Source of the DNA: Actinostola sp. cb2023
Taxonomy: Eukaryota; Cnidaria; Anthozoa; Actiniaria; Actinostolidae
Assembly (NCBI GenBank): GCA_033675265.1
Contig: JAUJYZ010000054.1
Span: 220,795-284,794 of the forward strand
Direction: 5' to 3'
DNA: 64,000 nucleotides
Shown here: positions 9,693 to 19,739 of the stretch, one piece after another
Layout of the letters: each line of letters starts with the position of its first letter
Position numbering within the stretch: position 1 is the stretch's first letter
Position numbers and translations under genes: made by a program
The notes under the pieces: model-generated
Told to the model about the DNA's origin: nothing
Databases searched by the model: none
The model's input: the letters and a program-made list of their open reading frames with translations, nothing else

Positions 9693-9957
9693 ATATAAGC
9701 AATCCAACAAACAACAAATGAATGAAAATGACAAACGGCTTAGGTTATTAGAGTGCTGGTAAGGACTTCATACATGTTACATTATGGTACATTGTCTATA
9801 TACAATAATCCGTATTTTTAGGTACATTCAGTTAATGATTTGCTTACTATGAGATGTTACAATAAGATATAAATATGATAGAACGAGGCATACATAATAA
9901 AAATGTACCATATGTGAAGGACTGACCCAGATAACAACCAATCCGCTGACCTACGTA
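9693..9957. other. Intergenic stretch, nothing recognised
   Basis: AT-rich, with short frames only. Confidence 0.35.
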
Positions 9958-10330
9958 GGCTCCCCGGGTGGGGGTACTCCCCTATTTATACGGGTCTGTG
10001 CCGCGGGATAGGGTATGGTTTTTGAGCTCCTTAGGTCTGGGATATGGTATCGTTTTTGCACTTTTAGTCTAGGATGGGGTACGTTTTGGTCTGGCATAGG
10101 GTATGATTTCCGCAATAACGCAACTATCAGTCGCTATCAGTTCACATATCCCTTTAGCACGCTTTTAATCTGGGATAGGGTATACATTTTTAAGCTTTAG
10201 TCTGGAATAGGGTATGGAAAATCAAAATTTTAGCTCTGGGATAGAGTCAGGGTTTTGAGGTGTCCGCGGCACACCCCTACCCAAAATATCCTTAGTGCCG
10301 CCCCCCCCCCCCCCCCCCCCCCCCCGGTAG
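9958..10330. repeat. Dispersed repeat with GATAGGGTATG units and poly-C end
   Basis: Begins CCCCGGGTGGGGGTACTCCC and carries five or six imperfect units around TCTGGGATAGGGTATG (10003-10250). It ends in an inverted-like segment (GTCCGCGGCACACCCCTACC) followed by a run of about 30 C at 10295-10325. The outer ends are roughly inverted (GGGTCTGTGCCGCGG against CCGCGGCACACCCC). Confidence 0.55.
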
Positions 10331-10590
10331 GCTCGTTTTTGCAGATAACTGCCTAACGATGGGAGCCGACAAAATGCTGACCCCCGGTCCATGGTTCCAC
10401 CCCATGGACCACCCTATGGACTACCCCCAGAATCATTATCGTTTAAAAAAAAAAAATTTACAGGCTGTTTTTATTTTTATTTACAAAACTTCCACCATAC
10501 AAAATAACAGGAGAAAAAAATAAAATAATTGATAATAAGATAATTATATAAGATGTATGGCGAGCGTCACACAACAGAGCTAGGCTCTAC
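10331..10590. other. Intergenic stretch with CCATGGACC palindromic bits
   Basis: Around 10386-10425 the sequence alternates CCATGG / CCATGGACC / CTATGGACT, a small degenerate repeat. Nothing else is seen. Confidence 0.35.
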
Positions 10591-11454
10591 AAGGGTGGAC
10601 TAACATATTTCGTTACTACGCAACCGCGTTGCTATGGGGTTTTACATGTCTTCAATTCTTTAGCTTTGTTGAGGATGTTTTTCTGAAATTTTGATATTTT
10701 ATAGCCTTGTTAAACATCCTACTTCTCTCTAGGGGTTTTAAATTTCGTTTTAGCAGAAATGAGCAAGCATACAATTTATGAATTGAAAGTCATACAATTC
10801 GCGCATCTCCTGCTTGGGTACAACAGGAAAATTAAAACGTCTTTGCTGCATAATAATTTTCATGCCAAATGACAGAATAGAGAACTGTCGAAACATTTTC
10901 GTAGAATTCTTTTCCGAAATCCATCAATTCAATGCTGAAAAAGAACGGTAAATTTAACAAGACTTCACTGCGCATGCGCATATTCTCGTTTTCAAAAACC
11001 TTCAAAATGTTCGAGCACGTTCACTGAGGGTTATTTTTTTCTAACCTAAAATATCAACAACGACCTAGTCAACATTGCTGAGCATGCTTTTTAAAAATTG
11101 AAGACAATATGACAAGTTATGGAATTTAATCCTTAAAAACAGCTCGAAAAACGTCCATAAAAAAAATATTTTTCAATTAAATACCAAATCCATGCTCAGT
11201 TGTCTGCTCCTTGTGTTGTAGAACAAGTGTATAATCATAGATTTACAGTATCTTATAAATCCTTGGAAAAAAAGAGCGTTTTCTGTTTTGATGACGTCAT
11301 TGTGACGTAATTTGGTGACGTCATGCTCTGACAATGCTTTCTCTCTTACAATCACTTCCTATAAGTCCCTTCTCTTCTCTTTGAATTTTACGATTTTTTT
11401 GAGGTTTCAAAATTTCCTTAGCAACAGTCGAAATAAATATGTTAGTCCACCCTT
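10591..11454. mobile_element. 864-bp TIR element AAGGGTGGACTAACATATTT
   Basis: The first 20 bases at 10591 recur inverted at 11435-11454. TTAA overlaps the right end but not the left. No coding frame of substance lies inside. It directly abuts the next TIR element at 11459. Confidence 0.6.
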
Positions 11455-11511
11455 AACCCAGGTGAAACAAAAGAAGTCACAGACGTACGTTGAAAATTGC
11501 ATTATGCTCAC

Positions 11512-11590
11512 CTCTTGTAGGATATATCTGACGACAGAGAGATCTAGACAGAGAGATACTAGCGATCGGTGAGCCATAAAAGTTCACAGG
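11512..11590 (-). CDS. Candidate exon 2 of an unknown split gene
   Basis: Minus-strand segment between a plausible acceptor (ATAATCCCCTGCAG) and a strong donor (AGAG|GTGAGC). Read in the phase left by the candidate first exon it gives PVNFYGSPIASISLSRSLCR and a few more residues, leaving phase 1. Its start repeats the PVNYYGSPIA peptide of the first exon, so one arose from the other by duplication. Its tail overlaps the TIR of the surrounding element, suggesting exonised transposon sequence or a gene fragment carried by the element. No downstream exon was found. Confidence 0.3.
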
Positions 11591-11666
11591 CTGCAGGGGA
11601 TTATACATGTAAAGATAGTAGGAAAGTTGTAGGTAGAAATATAGCGTTTAGAACTATAAAACGTAC

Positions 11667-11804
11667 CCGAGTCAAAACTTCATCGTTCGTGTCTTCGGAA
11701 GTGCCAGGTAAAGCGATGGGCGATCCATAATAGTTGACAGGCTGTAGAGGATTATATTGCTGTGGATTCGCTTCTATTTCGCTAACATCAAGACTATCAT
11801 CCAT
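11667..11804 (-). CDS. Candidate exon 1 of an unknown split gene (46 codons)
   Basis: The ATG at 11804 (context ACAATGG) opens 46 codons: MDDSLDVSEIEANPQQYNPL, QPVNYYGSPIALPGTSEDTN, DEVLTR. It then meets CGG|GTACGT, a good donor, in phase 0. The peptide is acidic and proline/tyrosine-rich, as in a cytoplasmic N-terminal tail; no domain is recognised. TATATA lies 15-20 bp upstream and an inverted CCAAT at about 11882. It sits inside a TIR element, so it may be a captured gene start, and its expression is uncertain. Confidence 0.35.
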
Positions 11805-11969
11805 TGTGAAAACTATATAAACACGACTACCGGTAGATGCATCCACGTGAAATGTCAAAGGTATAGCCGTCGTGATCTGACCAATCAGAGCTCGTGTAGT
11901 AACAGAGTTCCCGTATGAAAACAATAATACACGCGCGCGGTGCATTGTAGGTGAGCATGCTCCTTTAAC

Positions 11970-12280
11970 TTTAGTCTTATTCTCTACGATTTCAACAATC
12001 TCGTCCCCAGAGCCTGCGTTACTCTACGTTCTTCGTCGCTGGCCGAAAGTAACGCAGGCTCTGGGGACGAGATTGCGATTTCAAACACTGTTTACTTTTG
12101 GGCGCCAACCGCCATTTTGTTCCATTGGGCAGTACCGGCGTGCACTGACATGGAACAAAATGGCGGATGGCGCCAAAAATTAAGTAAACAGTGTTTACGC
12201 AACGGTGGACCGAGAGCGTTGCGTGACGGAACTAAAGACGGATGCGAGGGAGACTAGGAATCATAGAGAATAAGACTAAA
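11970..12280. repeat. Nested palindromes (three inverted-repeat layers)
   Basis: Outer arms: TTTAGTCTTATTCTCTA at 11970 and TAGAGAATAAGACTAAA at 12264. Second: TCTCGTCCCCAGAGCCTGCG (11999) pairs with its inverse ending near 12073. Third: AACACTGTTTACTTTTGGCG-like (12086) with CCGCCATTTTGTTCCA pairs with TGGAACAAAATGGCGG and AAGTAAACAGTGTT (12150-12196). It looks like one MITE inserted into another. Confidence 0.65.
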
Positions 12281-12349
12281 TAATTTAAAGGTTTTACTGT
12301 GTAGAAGGACATATTAGAGGTTCACCGAAAAATAGATCAGATGATCTCT

Positions 12350-12410
12350 CTGTCAATTAATACTGATGAAGGCCATTGATTAATGGCCGAAACGTCTATA
12401 TGAAAAACAG
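12350..12410 (+). ncRNA. Hammerhead-ribozyme-like motif
   Basis: CTGATGA (12363-12369) is followed after one extra A by a perfect 7-bp stem GGCCATT/AATGGCC with a GATT loop. Then comes GAA-ACGT-C (12389-12396): the conserved GAA, a minimal self-complementary stem III (ACGU) and C at the cleavage position. Stem I can form as AUA/UAU next to the core and CUGU/ACAG further out. All core bases are present; the extra A between core and stem II is a departure. Such motifs with tiny stem III are known from Penelope-like retroelements and animal retrozymes. Activity is unproven. Confidence 0.5.
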
Positions 12411-12580
12411 AAGTCAGAGACAAACACCAATCCTTTAATAATGTATCGTAAACCTGACTGCAACTTCAAGATATATATCTCTCTGTCAGCTATATCCTAC
12501 ATTTTCAACGTACGTCTGTGACTTTTTTTATTTCACAGGTTTATTGCAATTACTATTACAAAATCCTTTGTTTTCTATTG

Positions 12581-14999
12581 TTTTTATATAAGTGCTATTT
12601 AGCTACTACTTTTTCACAGTTATTATTATTATTACAGTTAGAGTGCACACAATATATCTGTGAAATAGTATTATCACAAAATAGTACTAAATAGTGTTTT
12701 ATCTATTAAAAATATTGTAATTGCAGCCAGGATGCATTATATGACATTAAAAATTGGTTGTCTCTGGCTTATCTATTTGTTATTAGAGTGATGGCACTTA
12801 ACCCGTGAAACAGATGATTAGCCATAGCAAATAACCAACATTTTTCCGTAGTATGTCCTCTTATAGACCACGATATTACGTCATCGAATGATCAAAATGT
12901 TGTGGACTCATGAGGCTCTTGCCGACAAAATAAATCGCGCAAGTTATACCTACGAACTTTTGCTTAAAAACATTGCAGATCACGCAATCATGGTATATGA
13001 TTTTCTCGCTTTTCATTGGTTGGTGGAATTTGTAAACAAACATCTTGCCGTCCTGATTGGTTGGATTTTGACAAGCAACTATTTGAATGCTACTTTGCAA
13101 GCTTATCAAATCAGTTTTCAAATTTGGGGATCACCACCCAAAATCATTCCAAAATCAAAGTTTTAACTGAGTCTGAAAGAAACTCTCAGATAATTACTTA
13201 TCAGTGGGGAAAGCTTCACCTTGATGTGCCTGGTCATTGTGTGAAATCTGAAACGGATCGATGCCTTTTTGACAGTCAACAAAGCTGAAAAATACTCTAA
13301 AATCTGGAAAACGTAGTCAATGGAGAAAAGCACGAGGTCGCTTGAAAAATATGGAATAACGTTAGAAAACAGCACTTCAGCGGAGTATTCATGGTCTGTG
13401 GATTTTCTGAAGTCATGGATTTACCATCAGAGGGTCCAAAAGTCAACAAATGAACTATTTTTTGCCGTGAATAGCACATGCATCGAAACGATAGATCTAG
13501 TTTTTACTTGAATGAAAGAACAAACTGTGGAGAATGATGAAATATTTGGCTTGCTATGAACTGTGGTTGTGGTTTACGATAGTCAGTTCGGTATGTACTC
13601 TTAGTCACTGTAAAATATGTAGTTCAGTGAAAACATGTTTTTCGTTTGACAAGATTATTTTTTTTGCATCAGACGATGAGAACCGTGGTATGTACTCTGA
13701 TAGACCACGGTCGGATCGACCAATGAGAGAGCGAGAAATTGACTAGTTGTGGTAAAAATATTAATAAACTGTAATTCCATTGTTTTCTTTTGTTTTTATA
13801 TAAGTGCTATTTAGCTACTACTTTTTCACAGTTATTATTATTATTACAGTTAGAGTGCACACAATATATCTGTGAAATAGTATTATCACAAAATAGTACT
13901 AAATAGTGTTTTATCTATTAAAAATATTGTAATTGCAGCCAGGATGCATTATATGACATTAAAAATTGGTTGTCTCTGGCTTATCTATTTGTTATTAGAG
14001 TGATGGCACTTAACCCGTGAAACAGATGATTAGCCATAGCAAATAACCAACATTTTTCCGTAGTATGTCCTCTTATAGACCACGATATTACGTCATCGAA
14101 TGATCAAAATGTTGTGGACTCATGAGGCTCTTGCCGACAAAATAAATCGCGCAACCTACGAACTTTTGCTTAAAAACATTGCAGATCACGCAATCATGGT
14201 ATATAATTTTCTCGCTTTTTCATTGGTTGGTGGAATTTGTAAACAAACATCTTGCCGTCCTGATTGGTTGGATTTTGACAAGCAACTATTTGAATGCTAC
14301 TTTGCAAGCTTATCAAATCAGTTTTCAAATTTGGGGATCACCACCCAAAATCATTCCAAAATCAAAGTTTTAACTGAGTCTGAAAGAAACTCTCAGATAA
14401 TTACTTATCAGTGGGGAAAGCTTCACCTTGATGTGCCTGGTCATTGTGTGAAATCTGAAACGGATCGATGCCTTTTTGACAGTCAACAAAGCTGAAAAAT
14501 ACTCTAAAATCTGGAAAACGTAGTCAATGGAGAAAAGCACGAGGTCGCTTGAAAAATATGGAATAACGTTAGAAAACAGCACTTCAGCGGAGTATTCATG
14601 GTCTGTGGATTTTCTGAAGTCATGGATTTACCATCAGAGGGTCCAAAAGTCAACAAATGAACTATTTTTTGCCGTGAATAGCACATGCATCGAAACGATA
14701 GATCTAGTTTTTACTTGAATGAAAGAACAAACTGTGGAGAATGATGAAATATTTGGCTTGCTATGAACTGTGGTTGTGGTTTACGATAGTCAGTTCGGTA
14801 TGTACTCTTAGTCACTGTAAAATATGTAGTTCAGTGAAAACATGGTTTTCGTTTGACAAGATTATTTTTTTTGCATCAGACGATGAGAACCGTGGTATGT
14901 ACTCTGATAGACCACGGTCGGATCGACCAATGAGAGAGCGAGAAATTGACTAGTTGTGGTAAAAATATTAATAAACTGTAATTCCATTGTTTTCTTTTG
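12581..14999. repeat. 1.2-kb tandem duplication, two copies
   Basis: Copy 1 (12581-13792) and copy 2 (13793-about 14999) are almost identical. The offset is 1212 bp at the start and 1207 bp after an indel near 12940/14152 (AAGTTATACC against AACC). A few substitutions are visible (ATGTTTTTC/ATGGTTTTC). All reading frames are shared passively; the longest (131 codons in copy 2, in copy 1 broken by the indel) matches nothing I know. Duplicated TAGACCACG words near 12865 and 13704 hint at an underlying TIR element. Confidence 0.9.
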
Positions 15000-15290
15000 T
15001 TTTGATTTGACTATTAGTCACTGACTATTAGATTTTGTTTCATGGCTTTTTAATGTCAGTGTTATCTCTATTGTTTCATCAGTGCTATTTAGCTAGTACT
15101 AATTATATACTTAGTACTGTTTCATGGATATATTGTTTGCACTCTATAGTCTGCACTCTTAAGCACCATGCAAATAAGCTGCCACATGCAAACTAAACAA
15201 ATAATTTTGCCCTAAATTAGTTGGTCACTGACAAGTAAAAAATGTATCTACATGTATAAAATACAATAATGGTTTTTGTCATATTCCAGT
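15000..15290. repeat. Inverted copy of the duplication's edge
   Basis: The minus strand of about 15030-15160 (AGAGTGCAAACAATATATC, then GAAACAGTACTAA, then GCTAAATAGCAC) is a diverged inverse of the 12591-12720 segment. This gives the duplicated block a partial inverted flank. Confidence 0.45.
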
Positions 15291-15929
15291 TGATAATGTT
15301 ATATTGATGTGTTTACCAAGCTATTAATTCCCATTAAATCCAAAATAAAATGGTTGGGAAAACTACTAATCTGCTGTGTCCATATATCCTCGCTAAAAGT
15401 AAAGGTGGAAGCCATTTTGAAAATAAACATAGCGCGAGTATCACAACCAATCAGGACACGCATAAGAATGATAATTGGCGATAGCCAATCAGAAACTATT
15501 ATATATAATCGTGCTACTATGATTCGCATACAGACTATACCGTGGTTTAGCTTGGATGCGAGCGCAGACTAGTCAGTTCTATATCACTGATATGGAACTG
15601 ATTAATAAATATCAGTACGTGTCTAGATCAGTGATATAGACACTGATGTTTTATTCATCAGTGTTTTATCGGGCTATAAAGATCCATGCATGTGACCGAT
15701 TGGACAAACCTGGTTGGACCAACTGCTCATGCACTATTAATGAGTTTGCTAAGGAAATTAAAATATCTCGCCTGCGGCAATACGGCTGCACATATTGTAT
15801 CTACTAATCTTAGTATTATGGTCTCTTGATCTATTACATTAACTTTTCCTGATTTAGTCCGACTTTTAGAAATATGTGGTTCTCGTAGTTTAAAAGAACT
15901 AGTAACTGATACTGATATATACTGTTTCT
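15291..15929. repeat. 3' flank of the 458-aa gene with CCAAT words and a dispersed repeat
   Basis: ACCAATCAGG (15448) and GCCAATCAGA (15484) precede TATATATAATC (15501), promoter-like but with no gene after them. At about 15590-15715 the sequence (ACTGATGTTTTATTCATCAG, TCCATGCATGTGACCGATTG) is the inverse of 44820-44910. TTTATT at 15650-15655 is a possible polyadenylation signal (AATAAA on minus) for the gene ending at 15930. Confidence 0.45.
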
Positions 15930-17306
15930 TTAACTGGTGCAATCACTTAGAACTGTAAATGTACCCATTTGATCTGCAGACGGATCGTCTGATTGGTTTG
16001 CGCCATCTTCAATAACATCGCTAGCTTCGCTTGGTTCAACGACAACAATGTCAAGAGAATCTGTCCGTGTTTGTCTTCGAGGTTGCCATCGCAACGACGC
16101 TGCAATAGATGCATTACTTTGGAATCTGTTTCTAAAAATTGGAGAGTTTCTGCAAGATGAATTTGGAGAACTGTCATTTTCCAACATTTCTTCTTCCCTT
16201 TTCCTTTCCTCTTCCATTTTGTTTAACAGCTTTTTAAAAGCTAGGTACGCTTTGGAGAGCGTTACGACAGTTTGTGTCTCTACTTGATTTCTTCCTTGCA
16301 GCTTACGAAGATGATTATTCCAGTCAGTTCCTCTAATTTTCATCTTTTCTTTCACAAGAGGATTCTCAAATTTGACCCTTATTTTTTGTCTACTTAGTGG
16401 AATTGCTGTTGACTCAGGCCGTGTCATGGAGTTCTTATCAGGATTCAAAAGAACCGACAAAGAGCGAGTTCGGCTAACTTTGGGTTGTGATTTCGTTGGA
16501 CTAGGTGGAGCCGTTACACGCCCACTTACTGTCATCTTTCTTTGAGGAGGTCCTTGAGCAGCTTTAAATTGTCTCCTTAAAGAACTAAAACTTGTGGGAA
16601 CAATCTCGCTGACCGAAATGTTTCTGTCCCGAGGTCTGTTTGCGGAGTAAAAGAACAGTCTACTGGACTTACTATATTCTTGACGAAGCGCATGCGCACT
16701 TGGTTTTACTGTAGCTAAAATCTCTTCAGTCACCTTTTGCGTTTCCGAACTTGTATTTTGGCCATTGTTTTCTTCCTCCTTTTGATCTTCTTGTTGCTCT
16801 CCTTCAATATTTTGTTTTTCCTTGTATCTAAAAGCAAGCCTTCTACAGCATTCACATCGCTTCAAAACGTTAACGTTGATACGTTTCTCTGGTTCGAGTT
16901 CGGGTTCATCACCAAGCTTTTGCCTTCCCAGCTGGCTCTTGACAGGCCTGTAAATCAAGTCACTTGTATTAATGGTTGCAAAGCGAGGCAAATGCGTTAT
17001 GTAGCCGATTTTGGCCCGCTTACGTCTTTCATTTTGCCCTTCTTTAACATTGGCAATCCCAGATAACTCTTTGTACAGAGTATTTTTATGGCTGTAGGAA
17101 TCCTTCAAATAGATATTTCTCTCCGCCTCGATTTTGTTGGCTATTTCGTTGATCTTTTTTCCTGTACGTCGAAATATCCTGAAAACATCGTCTGTCATCG
17201 TTGTTTGGCACTTTTTGGAGTTTTTCTGGATCATTAAAAAAGCTGTTGTTCTCTCGAAGACTGCTCCATTACTGAAGCTTTCTGGAAGTTTTGTTGTTTC
17301 AGACAT
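15930..17306 (-). CDS. Single-exon gene, 458 aa, unknown function
   Basis: The ATG at 17306 has A at -3 (TTCAAAATGTCTG) and the frame stays open for 458 codons with ordinary codon use, so this is very likely a real gene. I do not recognise it. Seen: a basic N-terminal half (RRKRAKIGYITHLPRF about 94-109), a cysteine cluster RCECCRR at 150-156, and an acidic E/Q/N-rich low-complexity run at about 163-195. A serine/proline-rich basic middle (TAPPSPTKSQPKVSRTRSLS) contains phosphorylation-like sites. A charged helix (KKLLNKMEEERKREEEML, about 360-380) is likely coiled coil, and the tail is acidic. There is no signal peptide or membrane span. The composition suggests a scaffold, cytoskeletal or nuclear protein. 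It is divergent from the gene at 18994, with 1.7 kb between. Confidence 0.75.
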   Translation of the reverse strand: MSETTKLPESFSNGAVFERTTAFLMIQKNSKKCQTTMTDDVFRIFRRTGKKINEIANKIEAERNIYLKDSYSHKNTLYKELSGIANVKEGQNERRKRAKIGYITHLPRFATINTSDLIYRPVKSQLGRQKLGDEPELEPEKRINVNVLKRCECCRRLAFRYKEKQNIEGEQQEDQKEEENNGQNTSSETQKVTEEILATVKPSAHALRQEYSKSSRLFFYSANRPRDRNISVSEIVPTSFSSLRRQFKAAQGPPQRKMTVSGRVTAPPSPTKSQPKVSRTRSLSVLLNPDKNSMTRPESTAIPLSRQKIRVKFENPLVKEKMKIRGTDWNNHLRKLQGRNQVETQTVVTLSKAYLAFKKLLNKMEEERKREEEMLENDSSPNSSCRNSPIFRNRFQSNASIAASLRWQPRRQTRTDSLDIVVVEPSEASDVIEDGANQSDDPSADQMGTFTVLSDCTS

Positions 17307-18993
17307 TTTGAAGATTGTGACGTTCTTTCAAAATCAAGTCTTTTGATCAATAGTCAAAACACACGCTGTTGTCATCCAATCCTCAGCTATATTTGTCCAA
17401 AAACACAAATCGTTCCTCACAAAGTTTGTATTTGTTTTGTGGGATTCTTCTGCGGTGATCAAGATTGGAAAAATGCAACGGTTTGCTGTTTTACTGATCC
17501 TAGTACCATCTTCGTCAACACTTTGTGCGCATTACAATTCTCATGTAAAACAGTCATTATTTGAAACTTGTTCACGTTTGAGTACGTAGCTCTGGGTGAA
17601 TAAGGAAAGAGAGCCAAACTGACGGCAGCTAGAGTTCCACGTTAGCTTGCAGCAACTGTTCGAACAACAAGTCAACTTTAATCCTGCAGTCGCCAACGAT
17701 TGTCGTAGATACCACTTATATCAAGGATCTAGCAAAGTTGCAGGTACTTGAAATAACTGTCTTGATAGCACGTCACGTCAGGATAAGTACTGTATGTACT
17801 TGGTAATATATTACGTACTGATATAGTATAAAACTAACACTCTATCTTCAACGAGGTAAACAAACAACTCAATTATCGGTCCCTGACAACGTTCAAAGTT
17901 TGACAATTACTCGAGTAGCCAGTTTTCCCATGAGAATAAGTCACAATTCTAGCAGGATTAGGTTGAACCTCTTTTAATACCATGTCTGCCATAAACGTGC
18001 TTAACGCTTCGATGCCAGTGAATATGGTAATCGATCTTTAATGTTAGAGATCAAAAGGACTATTCTATTACAAAATAAGTGATGTTGAGAATGTTTTAGT
18101 ATCACAATCAGGTGTGAAGAAAGTTTCAATCAATCAATTCAAAGAAGTGTTTTTTTGCTCGTCGGTTGCTTTACCTTCTCGATACTGCACATCGGGAACC
18201 TATGTACAAGATCGTAAGAAGCATTGGAGTACATATTATGGAATATAGTCACTGTGTCACTGTGGATTTTCCGCGACATAAAATACCACTTGTATTTTTG
18301 CTACTATTGGCCGTGAAAATCAATAAATCAATATATCAATAAATCTGTTAGTAATGCAAATGACGAAGTGCCGCCATGCAACCTCAACCCTGTATCTTGG
18401 ATAAATCTCTTGGAACTTAAGCCTTAGGCAAAGTGCTATGATTGTGAATGACATTGCGCCGATTCATCCGAGTAACACGGACAGCACGTAGCTATGGCAA
18501 CATGCCAGTCAATGTGACCGTAATCATAAGTATTACAATGCACTATACCTATACTATAGAGATGTGTTCATCTATCGCTAACTAGACAAACTAACTCGTC
18601 CGAATTGTATTTCTGTAAAAGATATCAATGTACAGTTATGATTGGTTGGCTTAATGGCCAACATTGAGCCCACACAAGAAAACGCTGATTGTTTACACTG
18701 TTATTTATGTTAAGCTCTATTCAAACAGGAAACAAAGCCGAAGAGAATAATTGAAAAATCCATCAAGGATCAATTGACCGACCATCATTGATATACGCTT
18801 GATGCTTAGACGGCTGATGGTCTTTCATGCAATTGATGGATCAATTGTTTTATTCGGCACAAACATGTCCATCTTGATCATGATGTCCCCTCAATGTTGA
18901 CTTTTGTAAATGGCCTGAATTTGACCGAAATTTGATATAGCTGTATTTAGCGATTGTGTTTGTGGCTTCGGCTGCGACACTGTTGAAGCAATT
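17307..18993. other. Divergent intergenic/promoter region
   Basis: The shared upstream region of two divergent single-exon genes. It includes GTATAAAAC (17827) as a TATA-like word and GATCAATTG words at 18768 and 18837. Several short frames do not look coding. No repeat array is present, unlike the surroundings, which fits a conserved regulatory interval. Confidence 0.4.
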
Positions 18994-19692
18994 ATGCCAT
19001 CTGGAGAGAAAGATAGAAATTCTGTGTACCAAAGAGCCCTGGTTGTTTGCCATGAAGACGAGAAACAGCTAAACTTGTTGCAGCGAGATCTAGAGAAAGA
19101 TCGATTGCAAAAGTATATTGACTATAAACTGGAATCAAAAAGACTCCAGAAAGAACTTCTAACACTACGGCGTGAGCAACTTCAACTCATGAACGAAGCA
19201 AAAAAGAACTACTTGGATAGAAAAACGGTGGATGATATCGCCAAAGAAAGTCCAAGTGTTCAAAGCACAAGGAATCGAAATCTTGAAGCAATGAAGTTGA
19301 AAAAGAAGTTTTCCCTTCCGCACTTGACGCCAACACAAAGAAACATCCCAAAAATTATGAAGAGAAATTTGTCGTACGAATCGGAATTCTTTACCTGGAC
19401 ATTTGGCTTGCCACAACTGGATCACGGACAGACGGCATATCCATCAAAGCTGAAAGGAAGTTCTAGCGATAAACTGTGGACATGTTTCTATGAATCGAGC
19501 GAAAGTTTGGAGTCAAACAGTGAAAACAACTTCGCAAAGCCAAGTTATGGTGATGGACATAAGTGTCTAGACAAAAAAGAGAAAAACTGCGAGGAGTTCA
19601 AGCTTCCTACAATCTCTACTCACAACAAGCAAACTGATCATCAAGCCGAGGTAGCAAACAACAAACTTCCCAAACTTCCATCGATTATTTAA
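18994..19692 (+). CDS. Single-exon gene, 232 aa, coiled-coil protein of unknown function
   Basis: The ATG at 18994 has A at -3 (AATTATGCC) and 232 codons follow to a TAA. AATAAA lies 42 bp after the stop, which supports a short transcript unit. Seen: a highly charged helix from about residue 20 to 75 (HEDEKQLNLLQRDLEKDRLQ; SKRLQKELLTLRREQLQLMN) predicted as coiled coil. A basic patch follows (KLKKKFSLPHLTPTQRNIPK), then a Ser/Asn-rich region, then a tail with two short similar words, FKLPTIS and PKLPSII. There is no signal peptide, membrane span or known domain. It could be a centrosomal/ciliary or structural protein, but this is a guess from composition. Its neighbour at 15930-17306 is divergent. 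Confidence 0.75.
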   Translation: MPSGEKDRNSVYQRALVVCHEDEKQLNLLQRDLEKDRLQKYIDYKLESKRLQKELLTLRREQLQLMNEAKKNYLDRKTVDDIAKESPSVQSTRNRNLEAMKLKKKFSLPHLTPTQRNIPKIMKRNLSYESEFFTWTFGLPQLDHGQTAYPSKLKGSSSDKLWTCFYESSESLESNSENNFAKPSYGDGHKCLDKKEKNCEEFKLPTISTHNKQTDHQAEVANNKLPKLPSII

Positions 19693-19733
19693 TGTTAGAT
19701 GTATGAACGGCTCTCTTAAGCAATTGAAGGTTA

Positions 19734-19739
19734 AATAAA
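19734..19739 (+). terminator. Polyadenylation signal AATAAA
   Basis: Canonical AATAAA 42 bp past the stop codon of the 232-aa gene. Confidence 0.65.

Larger units (their letters stand above)
11459..12541. mobile_element. TIR element GTGAAAYAAAARAAGTCACAG carrying exons and a ribozyme-like motif
   Basis: The left arm (GTCACAGACGTACGTTGAAAAT at about 11477) and the right arm (its inverse near 12502-12526) match over 22 bp plus flanks. Further in, TAGGATATATCTGAC...AGAGAG pairs with CTCTCTGTCAGCTATATCCTA. Inside lie candidate exons, a nested palindrome and the hammerhead-like motif. No flanking duplication was certain. Confidence 0.5.

Noticed and set aside
12876..14953. Frames up to 131 codons in the 1.2-kb duplication
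   Set aside because: Both strands are open in several places, one copy has an indel in the longest frame, and no domain is recognised.
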